In this document: positions 18,259 to 26,738 of the stretch, in pieces
How positions within the stretch are numbered: position 1 is the first letter of the stretch
Layout: every line of letters starts with the position of its first letter
Source: Chersky-840 sp035532735
Lineage (GTDB): Bacteria > Actinomycetota > Acidimicrobiia > Acidimicrobiales > UBA8190
Length of the DNA stretch: 64,000 bases
Assembly: GCA_035532735.1 (NCBI GenBank)
Contig: DATKQM010000068.1
Span: 24,003 to 88,002, forward strand
Reading direction: 5' to 3'
The notes under the pieces: generated by a model
Seen by the model: the letters and a program-made list of their open reading frames with translations, nothing else
Told to the model about the DNA's origin: nothing
Database searches by the model: none
Made by a program: the position numbers and the translations under genes

Positions 18259-18303
18259 TTGACACATCCGTGACAAATTAAATACGATCCGACTTGGATC
18301 GTA
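18259..18303 (+). promoter_or_regulatory. sigma70-type promoter with overlapping TetR operator
   Basis: TTGACA at 18259-18264 is followed, 18 bases later, by TACGAT at 18283-18288, a reasonable -35/-10 pair. The -10 lies inside a perfect inverted repeat: TACGATCC (18283-18290), a 5-base spacer, and GGATCGTA (18296-18303). The MFS gene starts 25 bases further on and its second gene encodes a TetR repressor, so this is very likely the autoregulated operator. Confidence 0.75.
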
Positions 18304-18327
18304 ATCTCTCTCGAAAGTGAGCGCGAC

Positions 18328-19905
18328 GTGCCAGCACTCGAGCGCAAATGGTGGACCCTCATCGCCGTGTGCACGGCCACCTTCATGCTCCTCCTCGACA
18401 TCACGGTCGTGAACGTCGCCCTTCCCGACATCCAGCGTTCGCTGCATTCCAGTTTCAGCGACCTCCAATGGGTGGTCGACGCTTACTCGTTGACCTTGGC
18501 CGCCTTCCTTCTCACCGCCGGTGTGGTGGGAGACATGTTCGGACGGCGCGTCGTCTTCGCCGTGGGCCTCGGCATCTTCTCCGTGTCATCGCTGGTATGT
18601 GGTGTCTCGTCCACCGCCTTGATCCTGAACCTGGCCCGCGGCGCCCAGGGTGTCGGTGGCGCCGTCATGTTCGCCACCTCACTGGCGCTGATTGCGTCGG
18701 CCTTCCAAGGCAGAGAGCGCGGTACCGCCTTCGGCATCTACGGTGCGGTGATCGGCGGTGCGGTGGCGGTCGGACCGCTCATCGGGGGGGCGCTCACGAG
18801 CGGGCTCGGCTGGCGGTGGATCTTCTTCGTGAACGTCCCCGTGGGCGTGGTCGCCATCGCCCTCACACTCACCCGAGTCCAGGAATCGAAAGAGGCCAAC
18901 GAGCGCCGGATCGACTGGATCGGTTTCGTCTCGTTCTCGGCCGCGCTCTTCATGCTCGTCTTCGCGCTGGTCCGGGGGAATTCCGAAGGGTGGGGCAGCT
19001 CGATGATCCTCGGCCTGCTCATCGGGTCGGCCGTCTTGCTCGCGGTGTTCCTCATCGCCGAGTGGCGCCAGGCCGATCCCATGCTCGACCTCAACCTCTT
19101 CCGGAGACCGGCGGTGATCGGCTCGTCAATTGTGGCCGTGGCGTTGTCCTCGTCGATCTTCGCCTTGTTCCTCTACATCACGCTCTACGTCCAGGACGAC
19201 CTCGGCTACGGCCCCTTCGCGGCGGGGGTCCGGTTTCTGCCCATCACGATGCTCTCGTTCATCGTCGCCCCCTTCGCGGGAAAGCTCAGTGTCCGGATCA
19301 AGTCCCGGTACCTGCTCGGTAGTGGTCTGCTCATGGTGGCCATCGGGCTGTTTCTCATGTCGCATGTCCACGCGTCATCGAGCTGGACGATCCTCCTTCC
19401 CGGCTTCGTCGTCACCGGTATCGGTATCGGCACGGTGAACCCCGTCTTGGCATCCGCCGCCATCAGTGTCGTCCCGCCCGAGCGCAGTGGCATGGCATCG
19501 GGGGCGAACAACACCTTCCGCCAGGTCGGCATCGCCACAGGTATCGCCGGCCTGGGGGCGGTCTTCCAGAGCCAGATCCAGAGCAAGACACTCGCCGGCC
19601 TCGGGGCGAGCCCGGTGGGTCGGGACGTGGTCATTCACGGTGGCGCCGCCTTGAAAGGAGCGATCACCGGAGGGGCGGTGCGCCAGGTCGCCGCGGCCAT
19701 TCCCTCGATCCCGGCGCGCACCGCCCTCCTCCATACCTATCAAGTGGCCTTTGCGAGCACCTTCAGCCACCTCATGGTCATCGGTGTAGTGGTCGCCGCG
19801 CTGGGCTCGATCGGCGCTTTCGCCCTCGTACGCGAGCGCGACTTCGTGCCGAGCTACTCGCCTTCAGACGCCACTCTGGAGAAGCCGGCGGTGGTAGCCC
19901 CGTGA
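18328..19905 (+). CDS. MFS drug exporter, 14-TM EmrB/QacA (DHA2) type
   Basis: 525 residues, proton-driven efflux. The N-terminus carries LLLDITVVNVALPDIQRSL (the DHA2 helix-1 motif), the motif-A loop GDMFGRR after helix 2, and the motif-C helix GGAVAVGPLIGGALTSGLGWRWIFFVNVPVG. Around 14 hydrophobic segments are visible in total. The start is GTG at 18328, downstream of a promoter and operator. The last four bases (GTGA) overlap the start of the TetR gene. Likely substrates are hydrophobic drugs or dyes; specificity cannot be read. Confidence 0.92.
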   Translation: MPALERKWWTLIAVCTATFMLLLDITVVNVALPDIQRSLHSSFSDLQWVVDAYSLTLAAFLLTAGVVGDMFGRRVVFAVGLGIFSVSSLVCGVSSTALILNLARGAQGVGGAVMFATSLALIASAFQGRERGTAFGIYGAVIGGAVAVGPLIGGALTSGLGWRWIFFVNVPVGVVAIALTLTRVQESKEANERRIDWIGFVSFSAALFMLVFALVRGNSEGWGSSMILGLLIGSAVLLAVFLIAEWRQADPMLDLNLFRRPAVIGSSIVAVALSSSIFALFLYITLYVQDDLGYGPFAAGVRFLPITMLSFIVAPFAGKLSVRIKSRYLLGSGLLMVAIGLFLMSHVHASSSWTILLPGFVVTGIGIGTVNPVLASAAISVVPPERSGMASGANNTFRQVGIATGIAGLGAVFQSQIQSKTLAGLGASPVGRDVVIHGGAALKGAITGGAVRQVAAAIPSIPARTALLHTYQVAFASTFSHLMVIGVVVAALGSIGAFALVRERDFVPSYSPSDATLEKPAVVAP

Positions 19906-20501
19906 GCTCCACCGAGACCATCGCAACCCGGCCGCCGGGGAGACCTCGTGACGAGCGCGCCACCCAGGCCATCACCGAAGCGGCGCTGCGGCAACTGGCG
20001 GCGCTCGGCTATGCCCGGGTGTCGATGGAGAGCATCGCCAGCGAGGCCGGGGTGGCCCGGGCCACGGTCTACCGACGTTTCAAGGACAAGGCCGATCTGA
20101 TCACCGCCGCCATCGCCGAGAACCCGGGAGGCCGCTTCCCCGATCGGCCCTCTGACGACCCGCGCGCCGATCTCATCGTCTACCTCGAGGCCTTCGACGA
20201 GCGGTTCGGGGAGAGTTGCGTGGAGGTCATCGGAACGCTGCTCGGATCGCGCCAGGAGCAAGACGCCTTGGCCCTGCACCGCCAGAGGGTGGTCGAACCA
20301 CGCACCGGGTACGTCCGCAGTCTGTTGGCCCGCGCCCAGGAGCTCGGGGAACTGGCGAAAGACGTCGACGTCGATCTCGCCGTCCAGATGCTCACCGGCT
20401 CTGTCCTGGCTCGACGGGTCAGTGGTATCCCGAGCACGCCCGACTGGGCACGGCGCGCCCTCGACATGATCTCGCGGCAGGACCAACCGCACCACAGCTA
20501 A
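19902..20501 (+). CDS. TetR/AcrR-family transcriptional repressor
   Basis: 199 residues: the N-terminal helix-turn-helix is typical (ITEAALRQLAALGYARVSMESIASEAGVARATVYRRFKDKADLI), followed by a variable helical ligand-binding domain with a C-terminal TetR_C-like region. GTG start within the GTGA that ends the MFS gene gives tight co-expression. It most likely binds the inverted repeat at 18283-18303 and derepresses the pump on ligand binding. It is convergent with the MerR gene. Confidence 0.92.
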   Translation: MSSTETIATRPPGRPRDERATQAITEAALRQLAALGYARVSMESIASEAGVARATVYRRFKDKADLITAAIAENPGGRFPDRPSDDPRADLIVYLEAFDERFGESCVEVIGTLLGSRQEQDALALHRQRVVEPRTGYVRSLLARAQELGELAKDVDVDLAVQMLTGSVLARRVSGIPSTPDWARRALDMISRQDQPHHS

Positions 20502-20552
20502 TCACCGACGACGCGCCCCGATGGTCCGGTCACTGCCCCGGATCGACTCCCG

Positions 20553-21089
20553 TCAGCCGAGCTCGTCCAGGAGCTGACGGCAACGATCGGCGTTCTGGGC
20601 GAGCGTGGCGCGGAAGCTGTCCATCCGCGCCAGCTTGGCGTCGAGCTGCTCCTTCAGCGATTCGTTCAACTCCAGAGCCTCCTTCAGGAGCTCCTTCTGT
20701 TGGAGTCGAGCCGCCTTGGTGTTGACGTCACGCCTGGCCCGATAGGCAGCGCGCACCTCATCTAGCCGTTGCTCGGACTCCAGGAACTGCTTGATCTCCT
20801 CGAGGTTCATGCCGAGCGCTTCGCGTAGCTCGAGGATGCGCTGCAGCTGGACGAGGTCGGTGTCTCGGTAGCGCCGCTCGCCACCGGCGGTGTAGTCCGA
20901 GGGGCTGAGCAGACCGAGCTCGTCGTAGTACCGCAGCGTCCGCGTCGAGACCCCGGCCCGCGCCGCCGCGTCACTGATCCGAAGGCCCGACTCCGGTGCC
21001 CCGCCTGACTCCGGTGCCCCGCCCGGAACCCGCGACGGCCTGGCACCAGCTGCTCCGGACTTGTTCCTCACCCCCGTGCCCCGCGCCAT
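20553..21089 (-). CDS. MerR-family transcriptional regulator
   Basis: 178 residues. After a flexible 35-residue N-terminal tail that includes a duplicated GAPESG comes the MerR DNA-binding domain: LRISDAAARAGVSTRTLRYYDELGLLSPSDYTAGGERRYRDTDLVQLQRI. A long coiled-coil dimerisation helix follows (about 95-170, rich in Leu, Glu and Lys). No Cys cluster is present, so metal sensing is unlikely and a drug- or fatty-acyl-responsive role fits better. It starts four bases after the stop of the MFS gene, in the same operon, and may act on the palindrome at 22879-22896. Confidence 0.88.
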   Translation of the reverse strand: MARGTGVRNKSGAAGARPSRVPGGAPESGGAPESGLRISDAAARAGVSTRTLRYYDELGLLSPSDYTAGGERRYRDTDLVQLQRILELREALGMNLEEIKQFLESEQRLDEVRAAYRARRDVNTKAARLQQKELLKEALELNESLKEQLDAKLARMDSFRATLAQNADRCRQLLDELG

Positions 21090-21093
21090 GTGC

Positions 21094-22869
21094 TCAGCTC
21101 ACCAACAAGGGCTCGGTCTCGGCCACCGCCTGCTCCGACGACTCAGACGGCAGATTGGCGTCGGACTCCGCATCGGTGTGGTGGTACTTGCCTCCCCGAA
21201 GCAGCGAAGCGACCGCACCGAGCACACACACGATCGCGGCGAAGTCGAACGCCTTCGCCAGACCCCGCCCGAAGGGGGCCGAGATGAGGTGGGGGAAGAA
21301 TGATCGGCCGGTGATGTAGTTGACCTGCGCCGCCGTCATGTGGTGCAACGCGGTCGGACCGAGCAATGTCGCCATGGGGTTGTAGCCGAGAAACGCCGCA
21401 AAGAGCGATCCCACGGGGGGAAGGTGCGACACCCGGGTCGCCGTGCTCGCCGAGACGCCCTGAGCCGTCAGCCCGTGGAACAGCGTCGAAGGAAGCGTGG
21501 CGGACAGACCCAGGATCATGAGCGTGAAGAAGATCCCGATGGAGAGCACCTGAGCCGAGGAGTTGAAGGTGGCCGCCATGCCCGCGCCGGCCCCTCGTTG
21601 GTTGGCCGGAAGGCTATTCATGATGCCGGTCTGATTGGGTGCGATGAACAACCCCATGCCGACGGAGTTGAAGAAGAGCAGCGTGGCGAAGACCGGATAC
21701 CCGAAGTTGACGGGCAGCATCTGCAGCAACACGAACGTGAGTGCCACGAGCAACAAGCCACCCGTGGCAAAAGGACGAGCTCCGTACTTGTCAGCCAGAT
21801 GGCCGGCCAGGGGGCCCGCGGCCAGGAAACCGACGGTCAACGGCACCATGTAGATCCCGGCCCACAACGGCGTGGAGCTGAAGCTGTAGCCGTGCAAGGG
21901 GAGCCAGATCCCCTGGAGCCAGATGATCAACATGAACATGAGGCCGCCCCGACTGAGCGACGCCAGACCGCTGGCCACGTTGCCCGCCGTGAAGGCCCGG
22001 ATCCGGAACAGCGTCAGCCGGAACATGGGATTGGCGACCCGGGTCTCGATCACACAGAACACCGCCAGCAATCCGAACCCGCCGAGGATCTCGGCCATCA
22101 CGTTGGGGCTCGTCCAACCCATGGTGTGGTGACCGTAGGGAAGCAGTCCGTAGGTGATCCCCACCAGGATCAGGATGAGACCGGCCGCGAAGCTGCCATT
22201 CCCCCACCAGTCGACCCGGGCCGGGGTGCGGATGCTTCGGTCCTCGAGCTTGCGATAGGCCCACACGGTGCCGAACACTCCGAAGGGCACCGACACGAGG
22301 AACACCATGTGCCACTGGACAGGAGCCAACAACCCACCGAGCACGAGCCCGATGAAAGCACCGGCGATCGCCGCCACGTTGTTGATCCCGAGGCCCAGCC
22401 CACGTTGGTGAGCCGGGAAGGCATCGGTGATGATGGCCGAGGAGTTGGCGAAGAGCATGGCCCCACCCACGCCCTGGCCGATCCGCATGCCGATCAGCCA
22501 CATTGCCGCGGTCGGTCCGTGCATCCATGTGACCGAGAGCAGGATCGAGAAGACGGTGAAAACCGCGAATCCGAGGTTGTACATCTTCACCCGGCCGAAC
22601 ATGTCGCCCACTCGGCCGAGCGTCACCAACAACACAGCCAGGACGACCATGAACCCCATCAGCATCCACAGCATGTAGCCCGTGTTCGACGGGGTGAGCG
22701 GGTTGAGGTGGATACCCCGGAAGATGGCGGGAAGGGCGATGAGCACGATCGACTGGTTGATGAAGACCATGAGGGTGCCGAGGGTGATGTTCGACAGGGC
22801 TATCCACTTGTAGCGACTGTCCGAGGACTCCCGAGCTGGAGCCGTCGTCGCGGTCGGGCGCTGGACCAT
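21094..22869 (-). CDS. MFS drug exporter, 14-TM type
   Basis: 591 residues from the ATG at 22869. Helix 1 has NQSIVLIALPAIFRGI, and motif A is GRVGDMFGRVK. IGMRIGQGVGGAMLFANSSAIITDAFP and GAFIGLVLGGLLAPVQWHMVFLVSVPFG cover the central helices. The C-terminus is a cytosolic tail with acidic and Ser-rich composition. The longer frame to 22977 would read through the palindrome and is unlikely. It is the first gene of an operon with MerR. The DHA2-like helix 1 lacks the usual Asp (LNQSIV rather than LDxTIV), which may alter substrate charge preference. Confidence 0.9.
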   Translation of the reverse strand: MVQRPTATTAPARESSDSRYKWIALSNITLGTLMVFINQSIVLIALPAIFRGIHLNPLTPSNTGYMLWMLMGFMVVLAVLLVTLGRVGDMFGRVKMYNLGFAVFTVFSILLSVTWMHGPTAAMWLIGMRIGQGVGGAMLFANSSAIITDAFPAHQRGLGLGINNVAAIAGAFIGLVLGGLLAPVQWHMVFLVSVPFGVFGTVWAYRKLEDRSIRTPARVDWWGNGSFAAGLILILVGITYGLLPYGHHTMGWTSPNVMAEILGGFGLLAVFCVIETRVANPMFRLTLFRIRAFTAGNVASGLASLSRGGLMFMLIIWLQGIWLPLHGYSFSSTPLWAGIYMVPLTVGFLAAGPLAGHLADKYGARPFATGGLLLVALTFVLLQMLPVNFGYPVFATLLFFNSVGMGLFIAPNQTGIMNSLPANQRGAGAGMAATFNSSAQVLSIGIFFTLMILGLSATLPSTLFHGLTAQGVSASTATRVSHLPPVGSLFAAFLGYNPMATLLGPTALHHMTAAQVNYITGRSFFPHLISAPFGRGLAKAFDFAAIVCVLGAVASLLRGGKYHHTDAESDANLPSESSEQAVAETEPLLVS

Positions 22870-22878
22870 TGGTAGTAT

Positions 22879-22896
22879 CTTAACGTTAACGTTAAG
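22879..22896. promoter_or_regulatory. 18-bp perfect palindrome upstream of the MFS-MerR operon
   Basis: CTTAACGTTAACGTTAAG reads the same on both strands and ends 10 bases before the MFS start codon. AT-rich palindromes of this kind between promoter elements are typical MerR-family targets, and the only local MerR gene is the second gene of the operon. It stands out sharply against the GC-rich background. Confidence 0.7.
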
Positions 22897-23008
22897 GTCT
22901 GCCCACCTCCCCGGCCCCCGAGGGGCGTCAGGTCCCGAGAGGGGGCCCCACCCAGGTCCTGGGACCATCCATTGCATATGCCAATCACATGGGAAAGGGG
23001 GCTAGAGA

Positions 23009-23450
23009 TCAGCCCTCCAGATCCCGAAAGTAACAACGGCAGCGGGAATCATCCTTGAACTCGCCGTAGTGGGCTCTGGGCGTGTAGCCGACGGAGACAT
23101 AGAGCGAGATGGCGTCGACATTGCTCGATCCCGGTCTCGAGCCATGTCTGGCTGTACCCCATGACACGGGCCCGTTCTTCGAGGAACGCCAGGACCCGCG
23201 CTCCGACGCCGCGCCGACGAAGGGCCGGATCGACGTACATCCGTTTGATCTCACCCACACCCAAGCTCAGAATTCGAAGACCGCCGCACGCCGCGGCGAC
23301 CCCGTCGCTGATGGCCACGACGAAGCATTCGTCGGGCGGAGCGAACCTCCAGAACCAACTGGCGTCGCTGGCTCGCAGGAGCGGCTTCCAGATCACGACG
23401 GGCTCGCTCCCCCCGGCCGCGCCGACCACAGGACCAGGACCAAGCTTCAC
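23009..23450 (-). pseudogene. GNAT-family N-acetyltransferase with one frameshift
   Basis: The N-terminal frame from GTG 23450 reads into the acetyl-CoA-binding core: VVAISDGVAAACGGLRIL, GEIKRMYVDPALRRRGVGARVLAFLEERARVMGYSQTWLETGIEQ. One extra base near 23121 breaks the frame. The other frame supplies VDAISLYVSVGYTPRAHYGEFKDD, which is the expected C-terminal beta-bulge segment. The RRRGVG pyrophosphate loop is intact. Its GTG start overlaps the stop of the upstream small gene (GTGA). A single-base shift suggests either a sequencing error or a fresh mutation. Confidence 0.78.
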
Positions 23451-23671
23451 ACCCAGACGACGAGCACCAAGCCGTTGTCCATCACCGTCAACTGCGCTGA
23501 TTCGCCTGCTTGGGAGAGCTCCTGGCCCTGCTGCTCGATGTTCGGTGCCGTCTTCAACAGCTCCCGGGAGATGGTCACCTTCAGTTCGTCGGGTCCTACC
23601 GTCATCCCGCCCACGGGAACGAACGTGAGATGGCGGTCGATGAACCCTTCCTCGACCGTGGCGAATTTCAC
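23447..23671 (-). CDS. small PRC-barrel-like protein
   Basis: 74 residues starting at GTG 23671 just after GGGAGGG. The stretch DRHLTFVPVGGMTVGPDELKVTISRELLKTAPNI resembles the last strands of PRC-barrel domains (FVPL.GA.v....l.V....e.vk.AP.i), but the N-terminal half of the barrel is missing or very divergent. The final ten residues are hydrophobic (NGLVLVVWV). The stop overlaps the GNAT start. Assignment is tentative. Confidence 0.5.
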   Translation of the reverse strand: MKFATVEEGFIDRHLTFVPVGGMTVGPDELKVTISRELLKTAPNIEQQGQELSQAGESAQLTVMDNGLVLVVWV

Positions 23672-23695
23672 GACCCTCCCGGGCTCGAGCTGCGA

Positions 23696-23962
23696 CTAGT
23701 TATGGACCTCTTCGTGGACCGCGGCAGTACGGCCCTCGGTGTCGGTCACGGCGCGGTCGTAGATGCGATTCTGCGTTCCGACGGGCCGGCGGGTCGTGGC
23801 GAAGACGACCGCCGAGATGACCAGGCCGATGGCACCGACGACCATGAGAATGACACCAACCGTCGAAAGCCGGAATCCGTGGCCTGGGCTCGTGACCGCC
23901 CAACACAGCACCGCGCCAAGGGCGATGGAGATCATGCTGAAGACCATGCCTGTCAGACCCAT
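23696..23962 (-). CDS. DUF6458-like two-helix membrane protein
   Basis: 88 residues with two hydrophobic helices separated by a short loop (GMVFSMISIALGAVLCWAV and VGVILMVVGAIGLVISAVVF) and a basic, polar C-terminal tail. This matches small actinobacterial membrane proteins of the DUF6458 type (helix, then a short loop, then TVGxILMVxGxxGL). ATG 23962 has GGAAG eight bases upstream; ATG 23977 is an alternative. Role unknown. It is 24 bases upstream of the PRC-like gene on the same strand. Confidence 0.65.
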   Translation of the reverse strand: MGLTGMVFSMISIALGAVLCWAVTSPGHGFRLSTVGVILMVVGAIGLVISAVVFATTRRPVGTQNRIYDRAVTDTEGRTAAVHEEVHN

Positions 23963-23977
23963 ATCTGTCACTTCCAT

Positions 23978-24588
23978 TTCGTCAGTCCTGGTCAATTGCC
24001 AGGGGGCGAAGGAAGCGGGGGCCAGGGTGCCTTCGGTACTCTTCTCCAACGGTACCAGGGTGGTGATTTTATGCGGGTTGTGCCAATTCGTCCCCGCCGC
24101 CAACCTTCTTGCCTCGCATCCTGGGCGTGACCTTGGCCTGGTGATGGGAACAGAAAGGAACCGTGGTTCTACATCGACAGGCGCGTCCCGCAGCCAGCCT
24201 CCGCGCACAACCGACCCACGTCCGAATGTTCTCGACCTCGGGCCCGTTCTGTTCCCTGGAGCCCCAGGCCGCCTACGGTGCGCTGGGTCTCGCTCACACT
24301 TCCCATGGCTCCCCATCCGTCGGATCCGGATCCGGATCCGGGGCAATCTCCCCGGACTTCACCGACCCGCCAGTAACCGGCGATCGGCGATCGGCGACAG
24401 GTGAGCCTCGTGAATCGGTACCGCATCCAGTCCCACCTGACTGCGCGAAAGCCATAGGCCGAGAGCAGACGATCGGCGAGATCCTGGATCTGTTGGTCGA
24501 CGTCAACAACGACACGACGCCCTGAGCGCGCTGCGAATAGGCCCGGTCCACCCTCGCCGAAAGACCTACGTTGCGAAATCTCGAGCGC
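23978..24588. other. 610-base non-coding tract with a GGATCC triplet repeat
   Basis: No protein-like frame on either strand. GGATCC occurs three times head to tail at 24322-24339, and GGCGATC repeats occur near 24380-24395. No tRNA or clear terminator was seen. It separates the small membrane-protein genes from the signalling cluster, both on the minus strand, so it may contain the downstream end of the cluster's transcript and the promoter for the small genes. Confidence 0.4.
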
Positions 24589-25353
24589 TCAGGGCGAGCG
24601 CTTCGCCGCCAGCGCATGGCGACCGGCGATGACCAGGTGCAACTCGGCCGGGGCGAGCGAGTGGTCGATGATGGCGCGAGCCACGTCACTCAATTGCTTG
24701 CGATTGCTGCGCGCGTAACTCCGCAACAGGGCAAAGGCCTCGTCCATATCCACGTGGCGCCTCTCGGCCACGATGCCCTTCGCCTGTTCGATGACAATCC
24801 GGGAATTGAGAGCCCCTTGGAGCTGACCGGCGAGATCGGTCCCGTGCTTGACGGCGCGCTCTTGAAGGATCCCGATCGTCGCCGCGTCGGCCAAGGCTTG
24901 GGTGAGGTTCACATCCTCGCCAGAGAGCTCGACCAGCCCGGGACTGAAGATGTTCATGGCCCCGATCACGTCGCTGCGTAAGCGCAGGGGTAGAGCATGC
25001 ACCATCTGGAACCCGGATTCCCGGGCCTGTGGAGCAAACCTCGGCCAGCGGTCCTCGGCTTGGTCGAGTCGGACATTTAGCACCCGCTCACCCGAAAGCA
25101 GGCAATCCCGACAGGGTCCTTCGTCGTTCTGGAATTCGATGAGCTCGAGTGCCCGCATACGCTCTGACGACGAGGCCATGACGCGCAGTTCTCCTCGCGC
25201 CGCAGCCAATGCAAGGCCCACTTCGGCGGTGTCCAACAACTCCGCGCACCGTTCGACCAATACCGACATGAAGTCGATGAGGTCGAAGTCGGCAACAAGC
25301 GTGTCGGCCAACTCAACGAACGTACGGGCCAGCCACTCTTCTCGATGCTCCAC
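24589..25353 (-). CDS. GAF-ANTAR RNA-binding antiterminator
   Basis: 254 residues if started at GTG 25353, which has GGGGAG five bases upstream; GTG 25377 is an alternative. A GAF sensor domain (about 20-165, with the CRDCLLSGERVLNVRL and GFQMVHALPLRLRSDVIGAMNIFS motifs) is followed by an ANTAR domain (LQGALNSRIVIEQAKGIVAERRHVDMDEAFALLRSYARSNRKQLSDVARAI). ANTAR dimers bind paired hexaloop hairpins in leader RNAs and prevent termination. The GAF domain probably senses a small ligand or redox state; it has a CRDC Cys pair that could bind a metal or form a disulphide. It sits downstream of a second GAF-ANTAR gene on the same strand. Confidence 0.88.
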   Translation of the reverse strand: MEHREEWLARTFVELADTLVADFDLIDFMSVLVERCAELLDTAEVGLALAAARGELRVMASSSERMRALELIEFQNDEGPCRDCLLSGERVLNVRLDQAEDRWPRFAPQARESGFQMVHALPLRLRSDVIGAMNIFSPGLVELSGEDVNLTQALADAATIGILQERAVKHGTDLAGQLQGALNSRIVIEQAKGIVAERRHVDMDEAFALLRSYARSNRKQLSDVARAIIDHSLAPAELHLVIAGRHALAAKRSP

Positions 25354-25489
25354 GATCACTCCCCGAGCCTGAAGCACCCGGCGAATTCCTGACTTTCCTC
25401 ATGTACAATCCAGGGAATCCCTGTAATCATGCCACGATTTTCAGTGCACAAGAACCCCATCTGGTCTGCCCTTCTGTCGCTTGGCCCCA

Positions 25490-26206
25490 TCACGGCTCGT
25501 CCAATCTCAGGTCTCCGGTGACGACCTCAGCCGCCACCAGGTCGATCGGTCGCTCGTTGGCAAAGGCTCGACCTCGCAACCGCACCAGGGCTTCACCGAT
25601 GGAACAGTCGAGCTGGGCGGAAATCATCCCGGTGGCCTGGTGGACCACAGCCCGGTAGTCATCGACTTCAAGACCCCAGGCCAACGACTCCGAGACCGCA
25701 CCGGCCTGCATGTCGAGGACCTGGTTGGTCACGAGCTCCGTGACCAACAGCGCGGCCGAGAGTTCTTCGCCCTCCAACGCGCCGGGCTTGTCACGGTAGA
25801 GGACGAGCACGCCGAGTTTGATGGCCCCTAGCTGCAGCGGGAGCGCATAGACACTCCGGATCCCAGCGTCGGATACGGCCCGAGTGAACTGCGGCCACCG
25901 ACTGCTGAACAACTCGATGTCGTCCACCATGACCGGCGTGCCCTGCGCGTACGAGTCGCTGGCCGGCCCCTCGCCCAAGGTGAACTCGAGATCCTGCACC
26001 GTGACCGACACGCCGTAGGCACTGGCCACACTCGGAAAGGTGTCCGCTCCCATCAGCACGACCGCGGAGCCGCTCATGTGCAACAGTCGGGTTGCGGTCC
26101 GACACACCGTGGTGAGCGACGGAGGCTCATCCTCGGATCCGGCGATGAGCGCAGCCAGGAACTGATCGGCATCTTGTGCTCTCAACGCTATTCCCCCGCT
26201 CTTCAT
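25490..26206 (-). CDS. second GAF-ANTAR antiterminator, possibly with a longer N-terminus
   Basis: 238 residues from ATG 26206. The GAF domain includes LTTVCRTATRLLHMSGSAVVLMG, LEFTLGEGPASDSYAQGTPVMVDDIE and RSVYALPLQLGAIKLGVLVLYRD. The ANTAR domain is YRAVVHQATGMISAQLDCSIGEALVRLRGRAFANERPIDLVAAEVV. The same frame stays open upstream to about 26620 (a GTG) with a helix-rich, protein-like stretch (DASISAIEAAQALADTCFCQ, VLDRILGVIDELGDAIRALHEA) joined by a Pro-rich linker. So the real protein may be about 376 residues with an extra helical module. No strong ribosome site decides between the starts. Confidence 0.82.
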   Translation of the reverse strand: MKSGGIALRAQDADQFLAALIAGSEDEPPSLTTVCRTATRLLHMSGSAVVLMGADTFPSVASAYGVSVTVQDLEFTLGEGPASDSYAQGTPVMVDDIELFSSRWPQFTRAVSDAGIRSVYALPLQLGAIKLGVLVLYRDKPGALEGEELSAALLVTELVTNQVLDMQAGAVSESLAWGLEVDDYRAVVHQATGMISAQLDCSIGEALVRLRGRAFANERPIDLVAAEVVTGDLRLDEP

Positions 26207-26738
26207 ATCCGCTTCAGTTGGTGATGGTGCTGTGCGAAAAATCGAACCCCGACCCACTGGCACAAACACCTTGCGGATCGCGGCACCTCCGCCTTCTGGG
26301 TTCTGGGGGGTCGGACTCGGTTCCATGGGCAGCTGAGGAGCGGCCTCGTGCAGGGCTCGGATGGCGTCACCCAACTCGTCGATAACGCCCAGAATCCTGT
26401 CGAGCACCGCCGCTTCATGGCTCTGGCAGAAACAGGTGTCCGCCAGCGCCTGGGCCGCCTCGATGGCGGATATCGACGCGTCCTTGAGCTTCATGTTGAC
26501 CAGGATGGTCCGGTCGGCATGCGCTCGGGCCGAGGCCGTCTCGTCGACGGCGAGGCGCTTCGCATCGTCGGCTCGCGCCACGAGACCGAGCACGAGCGTC
26601 AGACGTTTGTCTCGGATCACGCGCTGAGGCCGTGACCCGCGACGTCTCGACGCCCCGAAGAGAGTCGGCGAGATGCTTCGTATCGACCCTCGGCGGGAAT
26701 TGACCACCCGGAGCTGGTTCCCATCGGGAATCGAGCGC

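Noticed and set aside
24322..24339. GGATCC x3 as a regulatory array
   Set aside because: Short six-base palindrome repeated three times in non-coding DNA; no linked gene or spacing suggests binding sites. Probably slippage.
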